Positions 1 to 11,600 of a stretch of 64,000 nt of DNA are shown here, piece after piece. The position numbers and the translations under genes are program-made. Position 1 is the first letter of the stretch. Each line of letters starts with the position of its first letter. Origin of the DNA: Antedon mediterranea (lineage: Eukaryota > Echinodermata > Crinoidea > Comatulida > Antedonidae); contig NC_092678.1 in NCBI RefSeq assembly GCF_964355755.1, forward strand, positions 25,586,365 through 25,650,364, given 5' to 3'. The notes under the pieces were generated by a model that saw only the letters and a program-made list of their open reading frames with translations, was not told the origin of the DNA and ran no database searches.

Positions 1-380
1 AGGGTGTGTGAAGGGGGTGTTAAAGGGTGTGTGGAGGGGATGTTAAAGGGTGTGTGGAGGGGGATGTTAAAGGGTGTGTGGAGGGGGGATGTTAAAGGGT
101 GTGTTGAGGGGGGGGGGATGTTAAAGGGTGTGTTGAGGGGGGGGGGGGGGGTGTTAAAGGGTGTGTTGAGGGGGGGGGTGTTAAAGGGTGTGTGGAGGGG
201 GTGTTAAAGGGTGTGTGGAGGGGGTGTTAAAGGGTGTGTGGAGGGGGTGTTAAAGGGTGTGTGGAGGGGTGTTAAAGGGTGTGTGGAGGGGGTGTTAAAG
301 GGTGTGTGGAGGGGGTGTTAAAGGGTGTGTGGAGGGGGTGTTAAAGGGTGTGTGGAGGGGGTGTTAAAGGGTGTGTGTAA
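1..380. repeat. G-rich minisatellite, about 23-bp unit
   Basis: The first 380 bases are a tandem array of a unit close to GGGTGTGTGGAGGGGGTGTT plus AAA. It repeats about 16 times, with length changes mainly in the G runs (4 to about 13 G). The array is cut by the window edge, so its full size is unknown. One strand is almost free of C, so G-quadruplexes are possible. The open frame across it is a by-product of the repeat, not a gene. Confidence 0.95.
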
Positions 381-469
381 ATTTAATTTACTTTATTTAA
401 TTTTTGATTCTAAATTGTTTGTGCTTTATTTTATCTTTATAAATTATATTTATTTTAATTTAATTTTTA

Positions 470-600
470 TTTTTACATGCTTATGTGTCTTGTTATGATG
501 TATTTCTTTGAGGGTCCCTAATCATCAGCTTCGGCTGGATGGACCACCCTCATAAAATATTGTTCAAAATTATTCAAAAATAAATAAACTATATTTTGTT
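470..600 (+). mobile_element. Non-LTR retrotransposon 3' end with UUCG hairpin
   Basis: A hairpin at 510-551 has outer arms GAGGGT/ACCCTC and an inner CAGC-TTCG-GCTG stem capped by a UUCG tetraloop. It is followed by an AT-rich tail ending in AAAAATAAATAAA. A stem-loop followed by a simple A-rich tail is typical of the 3' UTR that a non-LTR reverse transcriptase recognises. No coding part is left, so this would be a severely 5'-truncated copy. The assignment is inference from shape. Confidence 0.45.
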
Positions 601-3600
601 GCAACAATTTCTATCAGCATTTTTAAAAACTAAGTTTCAGTGAAAAGAGACAAATCATGCTTGCGTGTACTGGATGACATTGCTATTTACTTTAATCATA
701 CCATATTTCAATATCGTACTTAAACGGTTAATAAGTCTTACTTAGTTGCGGATAAGAAACTTAATCGCCATATCCCATAATAATCCTGTATATCCATTTT
801 GCTTCTGACTTAAGCGTGTCTAGTTAGTCCATCCTTATCCCCCAGTCTTATTCACAAGTCTTCGTCTACTGCTTTTTTTATCGTCATACTGAGTTTAGCT
901 TCTACCGTCGTTCAAGGACAAGTATCTCATTTAAGCCCATGGGGCAATTTCCCATTAGATTAGGGATTAACTAAGTACCTGCAAATTGGCAACTTAATCT
1001 TATTTTCAACGTCAACAAGAACTTATCAATCAAAATTTATGACAAAATTAAAAACTGAATGAATGGAGTAAAAATAATAAGTGTATACTTAATTTGTTTA
1101 ATTTTATATCTTTTTTTTAAATGTCATTGATTTAATTTATTGATTTGTATTTTGGTCAAACAATTTATTTTTAAATTTGAGATGGTTAGATAGAAATATG
1201 TTGTTCTCCATGGTTAGATTAAGTATAAACTAAAGTAGTGTACTTAAAGTTTGTGAAGAAAGACATGATAATCCTTTCAAATACTGATTTACAAATGATA
1301 ACAATAAATATATACTATACCTTATAATAATTCCTTTGCATAAGTTGTATAATAAATCCCAGAAAATGACATATGAACGTCAAATAATAAGTGTACAAAA
1401 TATTACATTGACAAGGATGATCGAGTGCACTATGAGGTGGTCTGGTATGAGTAAGTGGGTACTTTGAATGTTAGCACAAACTATTCTAAGCTATTCGTCT
1501 TGTTTCCTTCCTCTTACAAATAGGAAAGAAAATTGATTTAGACCATAATATATGTCAACAGTGAAGAATCCTTGATTCTGTTTTAGTTTCGAGAGAAATT
1601 AAAAACATTTTCAATAAGTGATTAATTAAAATCTAATTACAGAATTTAAGAGGGGGAGGGGGAGGGGAAGGTTAATTTAACTGTGCCATTCCATACTTGC
1701 TAACAAGCAGTAAGTAAGTACTTATATTGTTCAAAGAGGAAGTTCTATGATTATTAAAAATGACTAGTCTTTTTTTCAGTTATTTCATCACTAAATTATT
1801 CTTCTATGTCTACAACAATGCCATTGACATGTTAATTAATATTTTTATTTCTAAAAGATAAAGCTTACTTTTTTATTTAGTTTAAATCCGTAAAACAAAT
1901 GAAATACCTGGATGGTGTCTGGCGTGTAATAATTAAATGTAGTTATTTTTCTTCTTTTAAAGTACCAGGAGGGACCTCATATAAGTATGAACTAAGTGAA
2001 ATAAGGGAGATATTAAATTGGAAGACGGGTTTGTCTAACAACATAATTTGTTTTTTTTTTACCCTGTAACATAAATTTGTAGATTACTAAATTCAAACAC
2101 TTATTTTATTCTGTTTTGCAAATTGTAAAAAATGGTTTTAACTTTCAATTAAAGAATTAAATTGTCAAAATTGTATTATAACACTACTTGGCGCCACGTT
2201 AATTCTATAAATACTATAAATTAAGATAAAAGTTCATTAACCTTTTAATAAATAAAGTGAAACTCCTAAATTAAAAGTTTGTGAGTACTGTATGTCGCTT
2301 TATTGTTATTATCATTTTCTTCGTATATTTTATTTATACAATATATTTTGAGCAAAAGTGTGAGAGATGGTTTGAGAGTATTTAATTGAATGTTTTACGG
2401 CATTTTTCTTTTTCTTCACATAATAAGAAGGATAGTTACTGTACATCATATTTTAAGAAAATTTACTTTTTCAATCATTAACGGAAGAGCTTTGCTTGTG
2501 GTGTTTTTGGTTTGTTTTTATTAAAAAGGTCCTCTTTTCCAATCCTACTTTGTTATCAATCATTTTTTCTTTAATAATCTAGTTGACTGTTCATGTGCAG
2601 TGACACATTATCTATATCTACTCAGATGTGCACATTATTCACACACACGCTGTCTTGATGAGTCTTTGATTGATTAATTGTAAAAACAATATATACATTC
2701 AATACACATTCCTTCATTGTATCCAGCAGGCTCTGAATTACCTAAAAGTGCACTTTATAAGCACATCATCCAATCGACCCAGCTTGTCTCTCTTTCCTTA
2801 TTTAAATTTTTGGAAATTACAAGCCAAAAGATAGAACAGTTAAGTTCAGTACTAAATTTTACAACTTTTGAGCCCTGTCCCCTTAAATCATATACAAAGT
2901 TCCTTAAAAATGTTTCAAAAATCAACTAACAGAGAAAATTTAAGAAACTAATCGTTTTGTATACAAACGTTTCAGAATAGTATAGTTTAAATAGCAATTC
3001 AAGTTTAAAGACAAACATCTCTTGTGTTGATCTTGTTTTCAATTTTATTATCATCTTTTAATTAAGATTGACACAGTTTTAATTTAGTTTATGCTGTTTA
3101 AGTCAAGGTTTTCCTTTGACCGTGATTGGTTGAAACAATTAACCTAGCTACTGGCAGCGAATCAGTTGGCAATGTACTATTCCTATTGTAGGTTTGTTGA
3201 ATTTTAATATTTCATTTTAAAATTTATGTTGAATTATTGAATCTCATAAATTCCCCATGGATAAACAGCCCTTTAAGTTTGAACTTAATAATTGTTTTTG
3301 TTTTGACTTGTATAGTATAAAACAATCAAGTCCTTCACAATAACAATGGCAAAGTTACAATTTTGACAAATTGTATTTAATTATTGATATTAATGAGAGG
3401 CGGGAATAATGAAACGAATTGATTGAAATGTTATATTAAAATTTAAATAGAACTTTTTAATTCAATAGTTTATTTGTTGCAATTGTACAGTATGTTATAA
3501 AGTATTTTAAAGTATTTTAAAAGTGTTTAAAGGCCAGGTACGGGCAAAAAATTTCTATTGATCATACATTCCAATAATTATCGATCTATAGTTTCCCCTA

Positions 3601-4298
3601 TGTTTCATAATTTTGGGGATTTTATTTGTGTTACATGAGCTTGTTGAAAATAAGCACTTTCTTATCAGTGGGGGGATAGTTCAAATTACACAGTAAAATC
3701 TCTATTCTTTTGTACACAAATTTTGTAAATAGAGAGGCATTTTAAAAAGCTATGAAAAATAAACAGTGTGGTAAAAAATGTTATCAGATGACTAAATATA
3801 GGTAATATAACTTGAATTTTACATTTCTTGTATTTTTATTCAACTTCAGATTTTTATTTTTATGCTATAGCAAAAATTATCCACCGTATATCCACCATCT
3901 TTTTTCACCTTCTAGGTAGTCACCAGACATGCTATTACATTAGGTTAAACTACCTAACTACTGAAAAAAGGTCTTCCTGGTTTTTATGGCAGAATGTTGC
4001 CAAATTTTCTATTTGATCATATTAAGGGAAATTCATGTTTTTTCGTCTTGATTTCTGTTACAAATATTTGATTTATGTACAATTAACCAAATATTATATT
4101 TAAAATTCATGCCTGTACCTGAGCTTTATCCTATTATCATGACAACTTGAAGACACCTTTCGTAGAATTTTTTTTTTTATAATCCCAACGAATAAAGTCT
4201 ATGTATGTCTATTGTTCATAGTACAGTATTGAATAATGTTCTTAAACTATGGCTAAAATTAAGATCAAACAGATGTACTTAACTAAGATCAAAGTAAA

Positions 4299-4537
4299 GG
4301 CCAATTTACACAGACGAGCGGTAAAAGTAAGCAGAAAACCACATAGAATCTACTATCCTGAGCGGAAACTGCATGTCCGCATTTTCTGTAAATGGTCAGA
4401 AAAAATAACATAGATTATATATTGTTGTTACCGTTACCACTGGTCTGCTGCTCAGCATTGTGTGTAAATGGCCATAAGGAATAGCATTCAGTCTATTTGT
4501 ATTACCGTTACCACTGGTCTGTGTATTGGCATTCTGC
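4299..4537. mobile_element. Family B palindromic MITE, copy 1
   Basis: It starts CCAATTTACACAGACGAGCGG and ends with the inverted form (CCACTGGTCTGTGTATTGGC). The right arm is partly duplicated: ACCGTTACCACTGGTCTG occurs twice. Related copies are at 23.15 and 31.5 kb. No coding capacity, so it is a non-autonomous DNA-transposon relic. Confidence 0.7.
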
Positions 4538-5430
4538 AAATGAGTATCTTCATATATTTGATTACACAAACAACGTTTTAAAGCATATTGTGTTTTTAAT
4601 ACTCACCTTTTGTCCACGAGTAGTTTATTTTCCGTGTTTTTGGAAATTGCTTTCGAGGCAAAATAGTTTTTTTCTTGAAAGATCTTTGGAAACTTTTCGA
4701 AATCTGTTGCTTAAAACACGCCCAGCGCGAACTGTTAGTATTTTCCATGATTGATCTGATGCCGGACGATGATGATGAAAGATTACTATTGTCCAAAGCC
4801 GATTGGGATTAAGCGCTGAGGCCCTGAATAAAGCGTCCACACTTGCACAGAGTATCCAAATAAGTACACACTAAGTGATTTTTCATGGCTAGACTGGTAA
4901 AATAAACGGAAGTGGCGCATGTGACTGCAAATCTTGGGCGCGCAGGCAGTGTTTACCAATAAAGTTGTTGGTAATTATATTGAATAGCGCCTTCCTGCTA
5001 ATAAGCGCTGCCTCTCGGTTGATTACAAATAATTATGACATTGGATTAATTCCAACTTTTTCCTTTTCCTAATTGTATTAATTTGTTTCATGTTTGAGAG
5101 ACATGTATAACATGGCTTGTGGAACTATGTGTACATTATTAATGTATTCAGAACATGAATGCTTTCTTTTGTATTAGATTTAAATTCAGGGCCAAATATT
5201 TGACTTTAGTACTATGATGATACAATCACAAAAAAAAGTAATTTTTTCTTGAAATAACTTAATTTAAATCGTTTTGACGCCATCCTTCCGCTTAGTAAAG
5301 TTCTGAATGCATGTTATTTTTTTATAATATTTTTCTTCAATTTTAATACATATTTTGACTTAGATATTTGATGTACATTGTCATTTTATTCTTGTTTTGA
5401 TTAGTACTGTATTATTAAACGTTTTTTTTT

Positions 5431-5600
5431 TTCAGAAGAGCATCGATAATAATTTGATGATTCAATCTTTATTGTCCTTTCATTCTTGATTTGAAAGACT
5501 ATTTTGTTCTTAACAGCATTAATAATAATTTTGATGATTTCATTATTTTATTCTTGATTTTATCTTTAATATTAAAGACTTTTTCTTTCAGAAGAGCATC
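5431..5600 (+). repeat. Tandem repeat carrying three splice-acceptor-like sites before QORL2 exon
   Basis: Three related blocks of about 75-81 bp each end in a pyrimidine-rich CAG, at 5435, 5516 and 5591. The first and third share TTTCAGAAGAGCATC exactly. All carry AATAATTTGATGAT- or ATTCTTGATTT-like words. The third CAG is the one that opens the QORL2 frame. The block arose by local duplication and offers alternative 3' splice sites. Confidence 0.7.
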
Positions 5601-8600
5601 AGTAATAAAATGTAAGCCTGTGTTTAGTAGGACAAAGACGCATCAAGCAGCCGTCTGCAAAGAACTAGGAAAACCGCTTTTGATTACACAAGTTCCTTCT
5701 GTACAAGATTTAACGGGAAGCCAGGTAACTGAACATAATCATATTCTTTATTTCAGTTCAGTTCAGTTTTATTCGGTTCACTCAAAAATACAAAGACAAA
5801 CATAACAGAAAAAAAAAGCACAAGATAGCAATATTAATAGAATGAACCGAGGAATAACCCAAGAAAGTTTAAAAGAAAACTTATTTCCATTGGGGTCCTT
5901 AGATATAAAAATAACACTGATTATTCCACTTAAAGCGCCCTATGACTACTGAAAGGTTAAAAAATTGTACAGTAAACATGATAAAGATTACACAGTATTT
6001 TGATAAAATGTGATTTTACATATTTAAAATTTAAAACGTAGTTAAAATATTGCAATGTTTAAACGTTTAATTGCACCTAATACAATTGCCTAAAGTTAAA
6101 AATATATAAAATACTTTATTTATTTATTTTTTTATTTGAGGTTTTTAAGCACATGTGGCCAAGGATTACCATTAGTAAATTAATCACTGTCCTATCAGAT
6201 AGGTGCTAATCCCCTTCACTGTCCTATCAGATAGGTGCTAATCCCCTTCACTGTCCTATCAGATAGGTGGTAATCCCCTTCACTGTCCTATCAGATAGGT
6301 GCTAATCCCCTTCACTGTCCTATCAGATAGGTGGTAATCCCGTGATACAGGTGCTATTTAGTGAACAAGTTCACCAGGATAACCCCCTACTCATCTTGAA
6401 TGATGAACTGAATTGTTTAAAAGTGCACAGATTATAACTGTGTACAGTGGATAACAGAAAATGTGTAATTTTTGTCCATTATTATTTCTTTTCTTTTCTA
6501 GGTACGAATCGCTGTTCGGTCATGCGGAATAAACTTTGCAGATGTTCTTTTAGCAGCAGGGTTGTACCAAGAGAAACCCCCTTTACCATTTATACCAGGT
6601 ACAGTAAATTCAAAGGTTGGGTTCAAATCCTGGAATTGTACCAGGGTATTTCTCATAGCTTAAACTAAGCCAAGAATTAGTCACTAGAATGTATAAGCAC
6701 CTTTATTCAAATGTCAAATGAAACTTATAGTAGTCTTTAAATCTGTTCATTATTCATTTTTGAATGTTTATATTGACTCGTCTTTCCTTCCTCAAAAATG
6801 ATTTAGGTCATGCGTGTCAGTTAAAACAACAAAGAATTACTGCCACTTTGGCTTCTTTTGTAAGCTTTAGCAACGATTATTAAAACTTTAAAACCACTGG
6901 ATTTACTTTATCTATTCAATGTTAAAATTTCAAAGAGGAACAGAAAGACATTAGAAATAATTTGAGAAAGATGTAATGTATTGCACTACTCACTATAATA
7001 GTGTGTTTTTATTATTTCTTTTAAGATTTCTTGTACCAGTATTTTATATCAATAATGTTTGTCATTTGTTTTTGTCTAAACTACATCCTTAGTGACAATA
7101 AGCCACTAAAGTGACAATACCAACAAAATGTCCCCATAGAAATAGAATACAATTTTGGTTCAAATAAAATGTATTGTATTCTAGCCATTTGATTTGTTAA
7201 ATATTAGTTGTATATATTACACATGGGTAGGAAAATCATCCAAGCGGAAAACCCCTAACCGCATCACCCAAGTGTCGTGGACAAACCCGCATATCATCGC
7301 TTCACTTCTGATTTGATTATTTCATCCTGTTTTTACATTTCGTTATCAAAAGATCCTCAGTCAAGCAATCAAATGCTTAAGAAAACCAATTATTTACTCG
7401 CAAATTTCCTCTGAATGCGTGTGATATGATCAAGTAGCTCCTGTATTTTTTATTTTATTTTTTTCTAAAGTTCAAAAAATGGTTTTAAAATAATTTTGTA
7501 CAACTTTCTATGCATCATTTTTGTATATTTAATTGGTGTTATGATGGAGTAAGGGCAATTATTCTGTTTGCCTTGTGTTATTACTCCTGGTTAAAACTAA
7601 TAATTAATAATAACAACAACTAGATGATATTTTCTTCAAGATCTTCTTTTGTACTTATTTTGGAATGTAAAATATAGATAGTATGATTACATCTAATTGT
7701 GTAGTAACTTAGGTGGAGGGGAGGATCAATTGAAATTTTTAAATTTGTTTTGTTTAAATTTGACAAAGATCTTTTATGGTACCGGTAGAACTTTTAGATA
7801 TATGTTATGATTATTTGCTCCTGTATTTTTTTATTGTTGTCAATACGTTCTGCTTCATAGAATGTAAAAATATAATTTAGATGGAAGAATAAGTTGACAA
7901 AAGATCTTTTATGGTAAAATTTATATATAGAAATGACATCTGCTCCTCAATGTCAACAAATGATGACTACTGATGAAGTGGTATTGGACACATCAGCTTT
8001 ACTTGTTAAAACATGAATGAAATATTGTCATTTCGCATTAGTCATCAGCGTCATTATGATTCCGTGAGGATTGAGGAATTTTCAATGTCGTTCTGGAATG
8101 GACAACTGGTCAAATCCATCAGAATGTCATCTTCATTAGTATCTGACTAGGCGGGGTTAAATCATTCAATGTTGTGTGCGATTCTAAAGGTTTTTGTTTA
8201 CGGCCAGGAATTATTTGAAAATGACGCAAATTGATTTATAATTATATATTGTTTATTCTGTTATCATACATTCATATAATATATATCTTCATGCATGGAG
8301 AAATAAGTAATCCATGCTCTGTTATATTTTATTTTGGAATAAGAAAAAAATAGAAGTATAATTATTTAAGTGATTTTTCATTTTGATGGAGACATGTTTC
8401 TGTCTTTTTAATTTGCTTTTTAATTGAATAAGTAAGAATTGTAGTATTTTTTATTTATAAATCTGAAACTGAAGAAGTTTGAAAATCTCAGTGGAATCTA
8501 CTGAATGAAACTAAACAATTATAGACAGTTCAGATTAAATTTTTCTTGTAAAAACTAAAATTTAAAATATAAAATGAATATATTTTTCCTATTAAAATTT

Positions 8601-11600
8601 GTTTTAAATGGTTTTGAATCCACAGAATATTCTATAAGCATGAACAAAATTCTTGTGCCTTGAGCCACTGTACTTTAATCAATTATTACAGCATTTACTA
8701 TAATCTGGTTCAAAATAGATTGATTCAATTGGCTAGGTTGCCAGAAATACAAATCTCCATGGTTGCCTCCTGTCCTGTTTATCAGTGTTTGTCAGTATAC
8801 ACAATTTATATTTATCTGAGGAATTCTTTTAAATGACATCATTAAGTATTTCCTTCAATTTTGCTTTTTCATATTTTTCCAACATTATTAATTCCAATAA
8901 TTTTATATCACTGACCATGACATTTTTTTCAGTGGATGTAATAAGAACCCCTGAAACATATAAAAAGTTTTTTTATTTTATTTTTAGGAACGGAGGTATC
9001 GGGGGAAGTCGTAGAAGTCGGTAAAAGTGTGAGGAAGTTTTCGAAGGTCATTATTTAATTTGTGTATCATTTTAAGATTACGTGCTTTTGAAATTGATGA
9101 TTGGTTTGTGTTAAAAATGTCTCAATACATTTCATTGAGCTCTTAACAATTTTATACACACATTGGACAGTTATATATATTATATAATATAATATTTTGT
9201 CTTTTTCTATGACCATCATATATATATAATAACACGAGTAAGAGATAACTAGATCGTCTGCTTACAATGCTCGATACAATTGGTAGAGCTAGATATATAT
9301 CAACAATAAAAATAAAACTTTATTACTTCATTTTATTTTTATTTTTGATATATATCATAATGTATACTTTTGTTCCTTATATGGAGATAATGACTAGAAA
9401 CGGTAAATAATCGCCAATTGTTGTCATTTTCAGGGAGATCGTGTTTTAGGACTATCACAAGCTATGCAAGGATATGCACAAGAATGTGTTCTTGAAGAAA
9501 TGGTAAAAAGAACAATCACAATCTACGAGATTTGTGACATTCATTTCACTTGTTAAAATTGTGCATAAATTGAGAGTTGCATCCTTGTATCAATCACCCT
9601 TCTTACCTTTCTATCACTTTTTAATATTTGAATTATGCACAAAAATAGATAGTTTTGATAATAATCTTTACATCTTGGCCAACTCTTTCCTTCCACATTT
9701 TCTTATGTAATTCTATCTTGTTTCCGACTATGTCTTATTCCACGGTGGTGTACTCCTCTGGGAGAACAGATTTTAACTGAAGAGGACACCCAGTATAAAG
9801 ACCAAATAAATAAAAATAAGTTAATAATCCATTCTTGTCTCTGCACACATTTGGGAAGTTCAATCTTGTTCTCACTTGCGTTCTTCAGGCTCTACCCATT
9901 AGTTAATGTTACTAAAATCATTTCTGAATATTTGCGGTTTCTAAGCGGAAATTGCAATCAAAGTTTCTGATTGTGGCATCAATTATCGCCAGAGTTTAAC
10001 GTCCTCTAGCGGTGGAAGTTATGATTCATAACTTAATCACGACCACCTTGGTACGACAACACTGACGCTTAATTTTGCACGACAAAAACTTGTTTCATTT
10101 GAGAGGATAAAAGGGTGTTTAAATTAACTGAATATTTAAGTTTATGTGCCGCAGAGGCTCTACAGTGGTGTAACCACCTAGAGCCTGAGGGCCCTGGTTT
10201 AAGAAACCTAAGTGGCCCACCAAGTTCAACGCTGGAGACCTTGGGCATTTTTAGCCTGTTTTATTTTAATGCATATTTTTTCCCTATGGGTACTGCTCTG
10301 GGGCCCCTATAAGCTCCGGGGCTCCTGGGTTTAGACAGTGAGCGCTAATAGCTGTAGCTGTTAAGCCACTGTGGATCTGGGCCTCCGTGGTTAAATATAG
10401 TTGATCCGACGAAATCGCTTCTGCAAGAAATGAATTGGCTTGTATTCTGTTTAATTTCTTGCAGAAACAATCTTAAAATAATCTTAGAAAAGTCTTAAAA
10501 TAGTCTTCTTAACATTTGGTAGTCATTGACTGTTATTGACAACATTAGTAATGTTTTTTTTCTTTAACATGAATCAACTTTGTCCTCTATAGACTAGATA
10601 ACTATGACACTTTCAAGATTTATATTTTCTTTCTTTAATTTAGGATTTATGGCGATTACCTGACAGCATGAGTTTTGAAGAGGGCGCTGCTTTACCCGTA
10701 AGCTATGGGACAGCGTGGCTTGGCCTAACTAGAAAATCAAATACCAAAAAAGGGTAAGAAAAAACACAAATCAGGAATATGAAAGCAAAAATGTGTATGC
10801 ATAATATTATTACACAATTATTATTTGTAAAAAGACTAGAATTCCCTCTTCATGCAGTGAAGTGTCCAGGTCCTTTGTCTCTATGTATTTTTAAACATTT
10901 TGTCTAAAAACAGAAACTCAGATTTGGCTTGATATCAAGTTTTCATGGTTTTGGTAGTTCAAACATTATTGACATATCAATCAAAAGAATTATCTACCCT
11001 TTAACATTTTACTTTAAAATGCACTATATGACAAATCTCTGAAGCATGCTTAAATGTTGTGGGTGTGGCTAAAAATTAGAATTTAAGAAAACTTTCGCAG
11101 AATACTATTCAGGGTGACGCAAAGGGATCACATTTGATTTTGGGGGTGTGACCTCAGATTTTTTTATAGTCATGTCATAAAAATACAGTATGTCTTTTTC
11201 CTGGTCATCATCGTACATGGAATACTGATGCAATAAATTGATACAGTATAATACTAAGTTGAAATATCTAGTAGAAACTCAGCAGACATGTATGTGGGCA
11301 AAACAGTCTGCAATACCTATTAAAGCATAATACCTTTTAATGGGTCAGTATGATGTATGAGAAATTGTAGAAAAACTGTAGTATTAGCGTAAGCAAGAAA
11401 TATTACGATAAACATGAAAGAGAAAAATGGTCCTATGTATCTTGTTTCACTTACGATGTAACTAAAACGAATTGGACAAACTAACGTTTTATGGATTGAT
11501 TCATGTAAATACGCTAGAGAAAAGAAAGTGATAATATTTGAAAAAAGATCATCTTTAATATATTTATAATAAGAAGGGGAATGACTTAAAACGGAGCTAG

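Larger units (their letters stand above)
381..5591. other. Intergenic or QORL2 upstream region, no recognisable coding exon
   Basis: AT-rich sequence with frequent stops in all frames and no open frame that looks like protein. It should contain the missing 5' exon(s) of QORL2, but I could not identify them with confidence. Annotated separately are a retrotransposon tail with a hairpin near 0.5 kb, a family B MITE at 4.3-4.5 kb, and a tandemly repeated splice-acceptor region at 5.43-5.6 kb. The more GC-rich stretch at about 4.68-5.0 kb is a possible promoter, on composition only. Confidence 0.5.

Noticed and set aside
4-207. Open frame of 67 codons in the first array
   Set aside because: It is a translation of the 23-bp G-rich minisatellite and has only repeat-derived sequence.
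6185-6340. Possible CRISPR array (regular 32-bp repeats with palindrome)
   Set aside because: Repeats abut without unique spacers and the context is an animal intron; it is a minisatellite.
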